From NCBI RefSeq assembly GCF_963422355.1, contig NC_085094.1, forward strand, positions 8,449,470-8,513,469: 64,000 bases of DNA, given 5' to 3'. A program made the position numbers and the translations under genes. The stretch comes from Corticium candelabrum. Taxonomy: Eukaryota > Porifera > Homoscleromorpha > Homosclerophorida > Plakinidae. Shown here piece by piece: positions 46,601-56,542 of this stretch. Each line of letters begins with the position of its first letter. Position 1 is the first letter of the stretch. The notes under the pieces were generated by a model. The model saw only the letters and a list, made by a program, of their open reading frames with translations, was not told where the DNA came from and did no database searches.

Positions 46601-49600
46601 TATAGCAATTAGATGGACCTACACAGCATGTACTACTCATCCCAAATGTCAAAGAATAAAAATGAAAAGTAAGCTAATACAAAACAGCAGGCAAATAAAC
46701 AGACTTACAATACATAACATCACCACCACCACTACAACAGTATATCACCTTTTGTGCCTCCACGTCTTACTGTTTTGTCCTTTCCACCGTCTCCATCTTT
46801 CACTAATGTCATTGCCGTCTGAAAATTGTCTTCTCTAAACTCTCCCTATTCAACAGTTAAAACAGGTCACAAATGAACTCAAGTGTTGCTGTCATCGTTG
46901 TTGTCATCGTAATGATTATCAATTAACCTTTTCATCAACAACAAGATAGAGACCATCTGCACCAGCTGGGTAGATGTAATGTTGTAGTGGAACGGGACGC
47001 ATGTCAGTATAAACAACATGCACAGGCTACAGTATAATAAATTTAATTAAAGATGCTTAATACAGTACATTGCAGTATATACTACAGCAGTCGAAACCTG
47101 CTTGTGAAGGAAGCACACCCATTCTGCAAACTGCCTTGCATTTGGTATTGTTGCTGATAAGAACACATAATGAACATTATCTGGAAGAAGAATGATGGTC
47201 TCTTCCCACACTACCCCACGTTCTGAACAAACACACAAAACCAGTCAGCAGAAATATAAAAACTTTCCACAGTTTCGAAACAGAGCTGCATGTCTAACTA
47301 AGAGCGTGTTCACACCCACATCTGGACTAACTATGACTAGGCTAATTATGATTAGAACAACATTAGCGCAAGTCTGTTCACACCGCTAACTATGATTAGT
47401 AAGTCACATGGGCACGTGAGTGTAATTAGCCTCGACAGTTCTCATCTGTAATATCCGGCAAGAACTCGCGTGAATTGTCTTGACAAATCCATTGCTGTAC
47501 GTTTTGAAGAGGGAAACATTTTGTTTGCTTTCTCTGGCAGCTCCTTCAGGGACGCCAGGAAGTTGTCACAAGCACGTAGTACACATCTGCATGCGCCTTC
47601 GTATATGTCGCCATGTTGTTACTGTGTTTGTACGTTTAATTAAATATGCAACACCACATCAGAAACATCGGCGGAATGCTCTTCTTTTACGGTGACTCGT
47701 GCCAAAGTCACGTGCAACCACTAATGCCATTAATGTAGTTGTAATGCTACTCTCCAGGGCGTTAGAATGACGTTAGAATGGCGTTACACTAATCATGATT
47801 AGGCCCAGTGTGAACACGCTCTTAATCTAACAAAAAGTAAAAATGCAATCAAAGTTTACAAAATGGTATGCTCATGTTTCAGCAATAACCACAATATTTT
47901 CAAGCCAGGTGAAAATTAAAATGATCAACATCAGCTTCTTGTAGGGCCTAATACAAGAACAGTCTTTCCATGACACCAATTTACCCTAAGTATATACTAA
48001 TTACCAAGCTCTAAATTTTATACAGCGCAAACAATAACATCATGTCATGTAACATTGTTAATATTAATAAACCAAACCTTTATCTCTCATGTAGTGACAT
48101 TCATCAAACACAACCCATCCTACTTCTCTCATAACTTCTGATCCTCGGTATAACATACTTCTTAGGATCTAAGTCCAAAAGCACACACACGCACACACAG
48201 TACAACATACACTCTACATTTAAAGTTGATTAGCCCACACTTCTGTTGTCATGACAATACAACTAGCAGAAGGGTTGATAGTCACATCACCAGTCATCAG
48301 ACCAACATCTCTAAACTCTTCATTTAAGTCACGATATTTCTGATTGCTCAAAGCCTTGATGGGTGTTGTGTAAATGACACGTTGACGATCACGAAGAGAC
48401 ACAGCTATTGCATATCTACAATAAATAAAACAACTCTTTTTACATCGGCCTTTTTGTTTATGTGGCTATAATTTTTGCTAAACTGGTGCTAATAAATATG
48501 TAAATTTATGTTGCAGCAAAATGAAAAACAAACTTGGACAGGTCATTACAAGCCTTGAAGGTCAACTTGTCTAATGGAACATTGAGAACAGCATACCATG
48601 TCTTACAAACTACACCATTAGGTTTTACAGGTCAAATTGCCACTTGTCACATCAAATTGTATTCTGTCACATCAAATTGCATTCTGCAAATCAAGTTGTA
48701 ATCTGCGAAATCAAATTCACTCATGTGTCAAATAAAATTTTTGTTAAGCCAAATTGTTAGTCAAATCAATCAAATCTGGATACATGTCAAATCAAATTTG
48801 ATTTGACATGTCATGATTTCGATTTGACACATGATTGTGAAGTGATTTCACAGACTAATAACTTGATCTCAGATACACAAATTTGATTTGAAGTCTTGTG
48901 AAGTTGATCTGACTACAACTAATTTGATTTGACAAAATACAAATTTGATGTGACAAGTGACAATTTTGACGTATAAATGATGCAGTCATAAATTCTGTAA
49001 ATGCCAATAGAGATATCTCGTCGCACCTTCACAAATATAGCTTCGAAGCAAGTTTTATGACACTAAACCATCAAAACAATTCTTTTAATTCCTTAAAAAT
49101 TTATTTATCTCGTTCTTACTCTGCCACTACTGTCTTGCCAGCTGATGTGTGTGCGGACACCAATACTGACTGGTTGTTTTCAAGGCACTTCAAAGCCTCC
49201 TTCTGGAAAGGATCCAAAATAAATGGATACTCCTAAATGCAACCAATTTTATTATCCAAACTAACACCAAATTTATTCATCTCAAGATACTCATTGGTTT
49301 CTACCTTGGCAGGCTTTCCACTAATTGTGCTAAGAGGCTTGTATTCTGACTCTGGAGGCACAGCTACCTGCTCAATGTCATATTGTCATATACAGTATGA
49401 TTAGCAGAATACACAAATGAGATAATAAGCCATTAATTAACGTGATAGTGCAGAACATCTACCCACCAAGCACAGTCAAACCTTACATGCACAGCCACTC
49501 TGCACACTTCCCTTTCCCTGCTAAGATACACACCAGAACAAGACAAGCAAACAAACTCAGATATAAATGGAACACCAAACAAAAACAGACATCTATACAG

Positions 49601-52600
49601 GCAGCAAACATAAACACTCAACAAGCAAGCAAGCAGAAAGACAGACAACTAAAACTTTTAGACAAGTAGACTTGTGTGTGTAAACACTTAGAACATTGGG
49701 GTAAATTTCTTGCACCACAGACATATTCCAAACATTTCATCAAAATACAAGAGATGATCACATAAAACTATTAGTGATGATGATAGAGCAAAAATAGCGT
49801 GTAAGCATTAGCAAAACTGAAACACACAATCTGACATGTTCTATTGAAGCCAAATGCGGGGGGGGGGGGATTCCCGCTGCATGCCGCCCCTGACCTGTTG
49901 GGTGTGGTTGCTATTAAAATCTTTAGTTGAGTAATAATCATTATACAAAGAATTTAGTTCTTTAGTGTCTCTGTCTGCACTGTCTGGAGATCCCAAGGCC
50001 AATGCATGCGTATGGTTCTGACATGAGTCAGCTTAGCCTTGTTCCCAGACTCACGTAAGCCTGGCAGTGTTCTCTTCCCGTATGACACTCCCAGCCTCCG
50101 TGCATGCCTACTTTCACACACTTACTTCACTAAGTGTCACCCCACGTGACTAAATACTACCTAACTCAATTAGCCTACAGTATATCTATCTAATGTGTCG
50201 CCCAGCAGATTGTGTATCACGCCAAGCTCACAAACAGCGCATGGTGATTCTCCATGGTGAGTGATTCACCAAGTTCACGCTCTCCAAATTCTCAAGACAA
50301 CTTCAGCATGTGGAAAGGTGAGTGCATTCTTATGTTATTGTCCTACAAGTATATGACTGGCGAGCCTGCCGAGTCTAGTTACACCACTCCGGACTTCGCG
50401 TGTAGTTCACTCGTTGTTTCATCACACATCAGCTATCTGCACGGCCCTTGCTAGTGCGCAGACTCTATTGTAAAGGCCAGTAGGGTGTGCAATGGCACTG
50501 ACGTGGAATTGCAGTCTGCTCTTCGTGTTTTCAATTATGTTGACTTTCAGGAGGGTAAACTTGAAGCCTCTACGGCCATCCTAGGGGGAAAAGACATCTT
50601 TGTCTGCATAAACAATGAGTGAACTACACACAAAGTCTGGATCGCTGCAACTAGACTTGGCAGGCTTGCCAGTCTACATGAGTAGGACAATAACATAAGA
50701 ATACACTCACCTTTCCACATGCTGAAGTCGTCTTGAGAATTTGGAGAGCGTGAACTTGGTGAATCACTCACCGTGGAGAATCACCATGTGCTGTTTGGAA
50801 GCTTGGCGTGACACAATCTGCTGGGTGACACAATAGATAGATATAACAATTACAATACACAATACGTATAAAACTTCTATAACCATATTAAAGCATAATC
50901 TTTCCTAACTGTTTAGATCCAGGAATGTCTGTCTCTATTAGCTGTTATTTGCTAAAATCACGCTCACAATCAGCTGTCCAGTGATTTTCCTAACCCCTTC
51001 AAACATGCGTCCTAATCTATTGCGCACATTCTACCCCACCCCTAAAGAGGCATGGCCAAAGTTGGTGATGTGGTACTAAGTAGTAAACATTTTCTACGGT
51101 GAATGTAACTGTAATGTATGTATATCAACCAAACAGTTAACTTGTAGACAGGTTTCAGTAACCAAAATTCAAACAAAGGTCTGTACTAATAATAACAGTT
51201 TGTGATTATATTCATCATGTAATGTACTTACAACAATTACGACTAGGTGCTGTCCGAATAATTAAGCAAATACTTTCTATTATAGGATGCGTCTCACTTC
51301 TGAAATCTCCGTCTCAACCTCCTTAAATGTGTCCCAGGACGCATCAAATGTATTGTAAGAAAATCACTGGCTGTTGTGAAACATACGACTAAAGCCCAAT
51401 GAATTCACTTTTTTCACTAGGTTGTGAAGTTTTCGGCATGGTGTTCAACTGTTGTCTAATTAATTAGGATTAAGTAAGCAAGCTAGCTTACAAATTAGAT
51501 ATTCACAAGTGATATTTAGTGTAGATATGGTTCAATACAAACAGAAGTCTTCAGGTATTTTTTCATGTATTTAGTGCAACTGTATTGTACAACGCATGAA
51601 CAGTGTCTTCACATTGCCACCTGTTACAGTTTCTATAGTGTGCTAAGGCAGCAAAAAACAGTCCACAGCATTACTCCTCATTTGGGCATGCAATGACGTT
51701 TGGAACTCCCCAACTGTCGAAATGACGGTAAAGACGGTCCTGGCTAGATCCCTGCGTGACGGTTCGAGCTTGGAGCTTGCCAGTACCATGACACGCGCCT
51801 TTACTAATTAATTAATTGCATCTACAGACTCTTGCAAAATGAGTTTTACGTTTGATATCAATCGTGTAAATGTAGCGTTCTTGAAGAGCTATGTACGATT
51901 ATGGTCCACTTTATGCATGTCAGTGCACGTGGACCCAATAGTTCACTTGCCTCCTACAGCTAATTAGAAGCTTCTAGTATGTATTACCTGGTACATAGCC
52001 TTGGCCTTCCAAACCCGCGTAAAGACGATTTTGAATGGGCGCTAAACGGGTCTGGGAGGCTGAGACTAATGTAGATGTCGGCTGCACGGAACTTCCACAT
52101 CATGACATGTCTACTTTACTAAAAGGCTAAGTGCTAAAGATGCATCAATTGACGACATGACAGTGACGTGCATGCACTGGTGCAGTCAATACTCATTATT
52201 GTCTACTAAGTTGCCCTTGGAATCTGCCAGTCTGCATTTCACAGGTACCATTTAATGAGCTACTAATTGACCAATGCACTTAGACTCCGCCTAATTAGTT
52301 ACAGAATGGTTACTGACAAACAAGTAAGAAGTAAGATTTACATACTCACAGCTCAAAATAAACGGTAATTCAAACCAACCAATGGCCTTGCATTATACAA
52401 ATCACTTATCATATGGGCGAATCTTGGATATGGTTCTTACTCCACCTTGGGTGAGTAGCAGCTAATTGCCTTGATAATTACCTGGGCTTTGCCTCAGTAA
52501 TTATCACACGTTTAGCTGCCGCTCCCCTGGGAATAGCAACAATAGATGCCCATTGAGTAGTGCTTCTTCATTATTTTACATAAATAATAATAATACTAAT

Positions 52601-53113
52601 AATAATAATATATTTCCTGTAGCACAAGCTGTGCAGTTATATAGACAAATTAATGAACTGACCTGAAGTGAACTTACATATTTATACAGGGGAAGTCTTC
52701 CGCCATATGGCGAATCAACTTTCCCTCTAACATGTACAGTACTAACAGTAACTGAACAGAGAAAAACATAGAGCCACACCTCGTGTGTACAGACTTCTAT
52801 TGTCTCCACTGAAAAAACTCTTGGTTTTGCACTCGCATTCCTCATTTCGCACTCCGCAGAACTACGACATCTGCGCAGTTAAATAGACAGTAAGCTAGTC
52901 ATGCTTAGAATACCAACGTCTGACTAACTCGTTGTCCTGCAACTTCAACTCTCCGTCATCATCCGCAACTTCAAGCTCCTCTATAGGGGCTCCATCATAT
53001 TCACTTTCGATTGTCTCGTTGTCATTATCTCCAACATCTACTTTAGCTCTTTTCCTTTCTTGCAACTCTGTCTCTTCAAACACCCTAAATAAAGACGAGT
53101 CAAACGTGGCCAT
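35730..53113 (-). CDS. MTREX: exosome RNA helicase MTR4
   Basis: 25 exons in consistent phase: 53113-52929, 52870-52780, 49367-49305, 49232-49120, 48415-48241, 48168-48078, 47222-47098, 47026-46928, 46845-46749, 46618-46487, 45562-45483, 45421-45311, 43486-43259, 41501-41351, 41292-41051, 40946-40833, 38225-38115, 38041-37949, 37863-37670, 36784-36719, 36541-36436, 36365-36192, 36061-36016, 35952-35848, 35782-35730, giving 1014 residues (human 1042). Walker A is SAHTSAGKT near residue 140. Motif II is DECH near 230. Motif III is [13 protein letters not shown] and motif VI is [10 protein letters not shown] near 508. The arch/KOW domain has [18 protein letters not shown] and [10 protein letters not shown]. 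The C-terminal DSHCT domain ends [13 protein letters not shown], as in human. MTR4 unwinds RNA 3'-5' to feed the nuclear exosome (TRAMP, NEXT, PAXT). The first exon is acidic and less conserved; its donor at 52929 was chosen by phase. Large introns carry transposons. Confidence 0.94.
37549..37611. repeat. (CA)n microsatellite
   Basis: About 63 bp of CA repeats in an MTREX intron. Confidence 0.98.
38970..39930 (-). mobile_element. hAT (ZNF862-like) transposase relic
   Basis: Overlapping minus-strand frames give, in order, [20 protein letters not shown] and SDVLPP, then [34 protein letters not shown], and [14 protein letters not shown] with [17 protein letters not shown]. These are the central and dimerisation parts of hAT transposases. 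Frameshifts separate them, so it is dead. It lies in the 2.6-kb MTREX intron between exons 16 and 17. Confidence 0.7.
42204..42576. mobile_element. possible TTAA-flanked MITE
   Basis: TTAA occurs at 42200-42203 and 42577-42580, with ends GGCCTGTCCACACT and AGTGTGGAATGAC as imperfect inverted copies. TTAA duplications are made by piggyBac and Kolobok transposases. The inverted repeat is short and mismatched, so the call is tentative. It is in an MTREX intron. Confidence 0.4.
43602..43637. repeat. (CAAA)n microsatellite
   Basis: About nine CAAA units in an MTREX intron. Confidence 0.95.
43819..44810. mobile_element. TA-flanked pogo-like MITE, 992 bp
   Basis: The ends are CAGTATTTCCCATGCAATTA and, reversed, CAGTATTTCCCGTGTAATTA, flanked by TA (43817-43818 and 44811-44812). 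Each end carries several spaced copies of AATTATCCG-GTTGGGGCAAC type words, six at the left and three at the right. The 800-bp interior shows no transposase. It sits in the MTREX intron between exons 12 and 13. Confidence 0.82.
47297..47826. mobile_element. MITE with AAGAGCGTGTTCACAC ends
   Basis: Inverted ends TAAGAGCGTGTTCACACCCA and TTAAGAGCGTGTTCACACTG enclose about 520 bp. The words CTAATCATGATTAG and ACTATGATTAG recur inside both ends. TCTAAC is found on each side with a 1-bp offset, so the target duplication is unclear (hAT or Harbinger type). There is no coding capacity. It is in an MTREX intron between exons 6 and 7. Confidence 0.65.
48631..48970. mobile_element. fold-back MITE centred on a 30-bp perfect palindrome
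   Basis: The arms start GTCAAATTGCCACTTGTCAC and, reversed, GTCAAAATTGTCACTTGTCA. They meet at a perfect 30-bp palindrome at 48782-48811. Both arms are filled with degenerate TCAAAT/ATTTGA words. The whole 340 bp could fold as one hairpin. It lies in an MTREX intron between exons 4 and 5. Confidence 0.7.
50181..50845. mobile_element. large inverted-repeat (fold-back) element, arms about 240 bp
   Basis: Left arm 50181-50421 and right arm 50605-50845 are inverted copies at high identity, separated by about 180 bp. Because of the symmetry both strands give the same short reading, [13 protein letters not shown] then [15 protein letters not shown]. That is a by-product, not evidence of a gene. 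The outer ends are TATATCTATCTA. It is in the 3.4-kb MTREX intron after exon 2. Confidence 0.75.
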
Positions 53114-53986
53114 TGACAAAGCACAGCTGGTACTAACTATCCCGGATTAGAATGTTTTATGGGCGCCATGTTAGTTATAGCGTGGTTATAGCGTAGCTAC
53201 AGAGTGTCAATAACTTGAGCCGGGGACTCCCGCATTTGGGACCCTTCTCCCGCCTGTAAACCTGCATTTGGCATCAAATCTCCGCATTCTGACCAATGGT
53301 GGGCGTGCCTGTTGTGAGACGTAATTTTATCCGGGGAGTTGCGACGGGAACTTTTAGTCTGAGAGCGTAGCAATCGTTTCCGGTTCTGTTTCTACAGTAG
53401 CTGTACTGTACATGTATTGCTGTCACGCTCACATATTATGTGACTTTTACTTTACACAGCAATTCGTGTCCTCTGCAGTTTCTATGACGATCGAGGTAAG
53501 GGAGGATTGGATTCTCGATCGCTGCCTACAACTTACATAGCACTGCGTGACTCTGACCATAAACCTTTAACTTAACTAATTAATAACTAAGATAATACAT
53601 ATATCCGAATGTCAATGTCTGTGTGCCCGCTTCTCTCTCCGTCTGGCTCTTTCACACAATATTGACATGGAAGGAGGAGTCGGTCAGGCAAAACTGTTTG
53701 GAAGTGGAAAAGGGGGAGGGGTTGGCTATCTTAAACTACACAAGTACGTACCAAGGAGTTGTATTGCTAGAAAAGCGATCGAAGAAGGCCACAAAACAAT
53801 AGAATCTAGAACATCCTAAATAGCTGCGAGAATGTATAAATATACCTCGTTCTTATCTAGAGTAGTCACAGTAAGTGTGGTACACACGGCGATTGCAGGT
53901 GAAAAGACTGATGTATTTTAAGTGAGCGATGTGTTATATAACCACTGATATGCTAACGTGCACTAAGACGTAGAACTATTATATTA
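53114..53986. other. MTREX upstream region with unassigned short reading frame
   Basis: The region just upstream of the MTREX ATG should contain its promoter. On the plus strand a 50-codon frame at 53667-53819 begins MEGGVGQAKLFGSGKGGGVG. ATGACGATCGAG|GTAAGG near 53490 looks like a start codon plus splice donor. They could belong to a divergent gene, but no continuing exons or family similarity are recognised. Confidence 0.25.
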
Positions 53987-54292
53987 CTACATTACATCAC
54001 TCTCCTCAGACGAAGGGCTAAAGTTCGAGTATACAATATAATCATTCAAGTATTGTGGGCGAGATCTTTGACGTTGAGATCTTCTATGTACTTGCAGAGC
54101 TTTAGTACTTGAGTTAGAATCTGATTCAACGGGATCAGGTAACTCTTCCGGATTATCCTCAGAGTCTGTGGAAATATCTGAGAGAATCTCTCTCTGTTGG
54201 TTTACACTTATCCTAGAACAACCTTCCACTAGGCTTTGCCATGTCTTCATGACGGAGTTCCAAAACTCCACCTTCTGATGTTGCCCCAACAC
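53987..54292 (-). mobile_element. probable retrotransposon Pol C-terminal tail relic
   Basis: A 101-codon minus-strand frame ends with HRRSQRQRSRPQYLNDYIVY. The basic 'RRS.R.R..P.YL.DY' tail is the usual C-terminus of Ty3- and BEL-type polyproteins. The intact element at 56367-60884 ends similarly, with RPSYLKDYTT. Its upstream part is Ser/Asp-rich. No RT or integrase is joined to it. Confidence 0.4.
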
Positions 54293-55314
54293 GAATCGCT
54301 GCCTGTACTAAATGTGAAGGCTAGAGAGAATTTCTTACGCACACGCACGCACGCGTATCCACCCAGGTACTCCACACCCACATCTACGCACCCTGACTGA
54401 TGGCTTGGTAGTATGAGGAAAATGTCGATCTAGGTATTCTCTAGAGCCTTTGTATACAGTTCGATGTGTTGCAAACCAACGAATTGAGGAGAAAAAGTAA
54501 TCGCTGTGACTGCTGTTTGCTTTTTTGTTTAGATAAGCAAGTCAAGCTGGCGAAGGCGTCTTCCCTAAAGACGAGGAGATGTGATCACAGTGTGTTACAC
54601 GTGGGCACCAGTAGAAGGTCTCTTGGACATACAAGAAACAAATCGAAAGGCATCCTATGCTTTTGTGGTTTCATCTATGAGAGTTTAATTCGCATCGTTT
54701 ATCTAGCTCACCCGATGATGACCAAGGTAAGGAAAATGTTCTCTACCCAGAGGATGAAAGGATGGCGTCCATGATAAGATTTGTAGTTTGACTTTGTGTG
54801 CATCAAGTTAATTTCTTACGACAATGCAACATAGCTGCGATTAGATCAGTGTACGATTCTTTATACGTACGGCTAGTCCATATAGAATCTCTTAAATATG
54901 AAGCAACTTCAATGTTAAGCTAGGCACTTTTAATGAGAGCAATGGATGGAGTTTGGCTGCATGTATTTTCTTTAGAGCTTAATGGTGAGATAAACCCTAA
55001 TAGTAACTGATAATGAGAGTATACGGGTATTTTATATTAAGTAAATAGAGTTCACAAGTGGCTGAACACGCTTTGCATTACCTATTTGGCGAGTTTAGAG
55101 GGATGGTGCGCATTCTCTAGATGATCCGATGGCCTGTTAGTTAGCCTCGTACCAGACCCTCTCGCACCGTCGTGCTCGGTTCCCGTATAACACGACATCG
55201 CTGGACCCACGTAGCGCTTAGCTGAGTCTCCAGACTCACGTGAGCCTGGCAGTGTCCGGTTCCCGTATAACACTTTCAGTCTCCCGTGAGTCACTAAGTG
55301 CCGTGGCCGAGAAG
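54293..55314. other. intergenic, no recognised gene
   Basis: A 102-codon plus-strand frame (54466-54774) begins after an acceptor-like TTTGTTTAG and ends at a donor-like AAG|GTAAGG near 54727. Its product resembles nothing I know. At about 55225-55290 lies a repeat with CAGACTCACGTGAGCCTGGC whose close copy is at about 50047-50105. Confidence 0.25.
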
Positions 55315-55550
55315 GGTCATGTAAGGTCGGTTTCTTGCAAGGTCGGTTTCTTGCAAGGTCGGTTTCTTGCAAGGTCGGTTTCTTGCAAGGTCGGTTTCTT
55401 GCAAGGTCGGTTTTTTGCAAGGTCGGTTTTTTGCAAGGTCGGGTTTTTGCAAGGTCGGGCTTTTGCAAGGTCGGTTTTTTGCAAGGCCGGGTTTTTGCAA
55501 GGTCGGGTTTTTGCAAGGTCGGTTTTTTGCAAGGTCGGTTTTTTGCAGTG
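55315..55550. repeat. 16-bp minisatellite, about 14-15 copies
   Basis: The unit GCAAGGTCGGTTTCTT is tandemly repeated. The first copies read TTTCTT and later copies TTTTTT or GGTTTTT, so variants are clustered along the array. The six-frame readings (CKVGFLQGRF and KPTLQ repeats) are consequences of the 16-bp period and not a gene. Confidence 0.95.
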
Positions 55551-56366
55551 ACGAGCTACTGCCGTGATACTGTGGCTGTTTGTATTTACGTTGCTAGTCT
55601 GAAAAGAACTGCTCTAGCTGTTGTAGGGTGCCAATACGGTCTCGCCCACACATTTCTCACGCCTCCTCCCCGCAATGTTTTCTTTCTGACGACACTCACG
55701 CAGTGATTGTTCAAAGGGAACGGTCTGAGACGTGAAAATGGCTCGCTAGATTTGATACTTTTATGGAGATGTAGTATCTTGCTGAGTTTCGTGGCTGTTT
55801 ACGAGCAATTTGTGTAGATCTCTGCAAGAGCATTTCGTGTAACACGCACGTTTCCTGGCAACCATTTGCCACCCAAGTCTGATATCCAACACCTGGCTGC
55901 TCTGTAATTTAATCTAGCTAAGTCAGCCAACACCCTCAAGTTCAACACACAGTCACTGCACATGTTTCTACACAGTCGACCTGGCAAGTGCGTTATTTGC
56001 GTAGGCGAGGTCAAAATTTATTATCCGGGGATTATGCGTTTGCTGCAGAGGAGACGCCTGATCGTTTTAACAAAAACCAGGACCGTTACAACCAGCAACG
56101 TATGCTGAAACTATGGATATTGTTAAATATCTATCATTTCTACGAGTTTGACTGAAATCAGCTGCGTTTCAGATGGGAAGGAGAGCGAACACCTCCGGGG
56201 GGGGTAGGTGACTTCTTTGTCTGTGCACTTTTGTCTCTTGGGCTATTTCTGTTTGAAATCGCATGTAACAAGTAGAAGACACGAATTAACGTTACTGGTG
56301 ATTTTATGATGTTGTGTGCACTGGCGTTTTTCACCAATTCAGGTGTAGCAAAGCGCCCCACCTAGC
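55551..56366. other. intergenic, no recognised gene
   Basis: Nothing convincing is seen apart from short frames without similarity. A G-run at 56199-56207 is the only low-complexity tract. The final CTAGC (56362-56366) is the left target duplication of the retrotransposon that follows. Confidence 0.4.
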
Positions 56367-56478
56367 TGTAACGTCGTGTTGCAAGCAAGTAAGCAAGAAT
56401 CACGATAATAATATATTACAACTACTGTCTAGTGTATATAACGACTATAATCTAATTACACTAAGAACACTCCTTACA
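56367..56478 (-). repeat. 3' LTR
   Basis: This is the downstream copy relative to the coding strand, identical base for base to 60773-60884 as far as I can read. At 112 bp it is much shorter than the usual several hundred bp of Ty3-type LTRs. Confidence 0.93.
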
Positions 56479-56542
56479 TCCCTCTTTCTTTATAGTTTCC
56501 AATTATAAGAAAACCCATCTATGTGTAAACAAAACAAAACAG

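Noticed and set aside
50254-50771. Two open frames with the same [13 protein letters not shown] peptide on opposite strands
   Set aside because: They are mirror copies created by the inverted repeat, not two related genes.
55315-55550. CRISPR-like regular array
   Set aside because: Units are contiguous with no unique spacers, and the DNA is eukaryotic; it is a minisatellite.
55082-55706. Several overlapping frames with KPTLQ/QGRF-type repeats
   Set aside because: A 16-bp tandem repeat is open in several frames by its period; no start context or similarity supports a protein.
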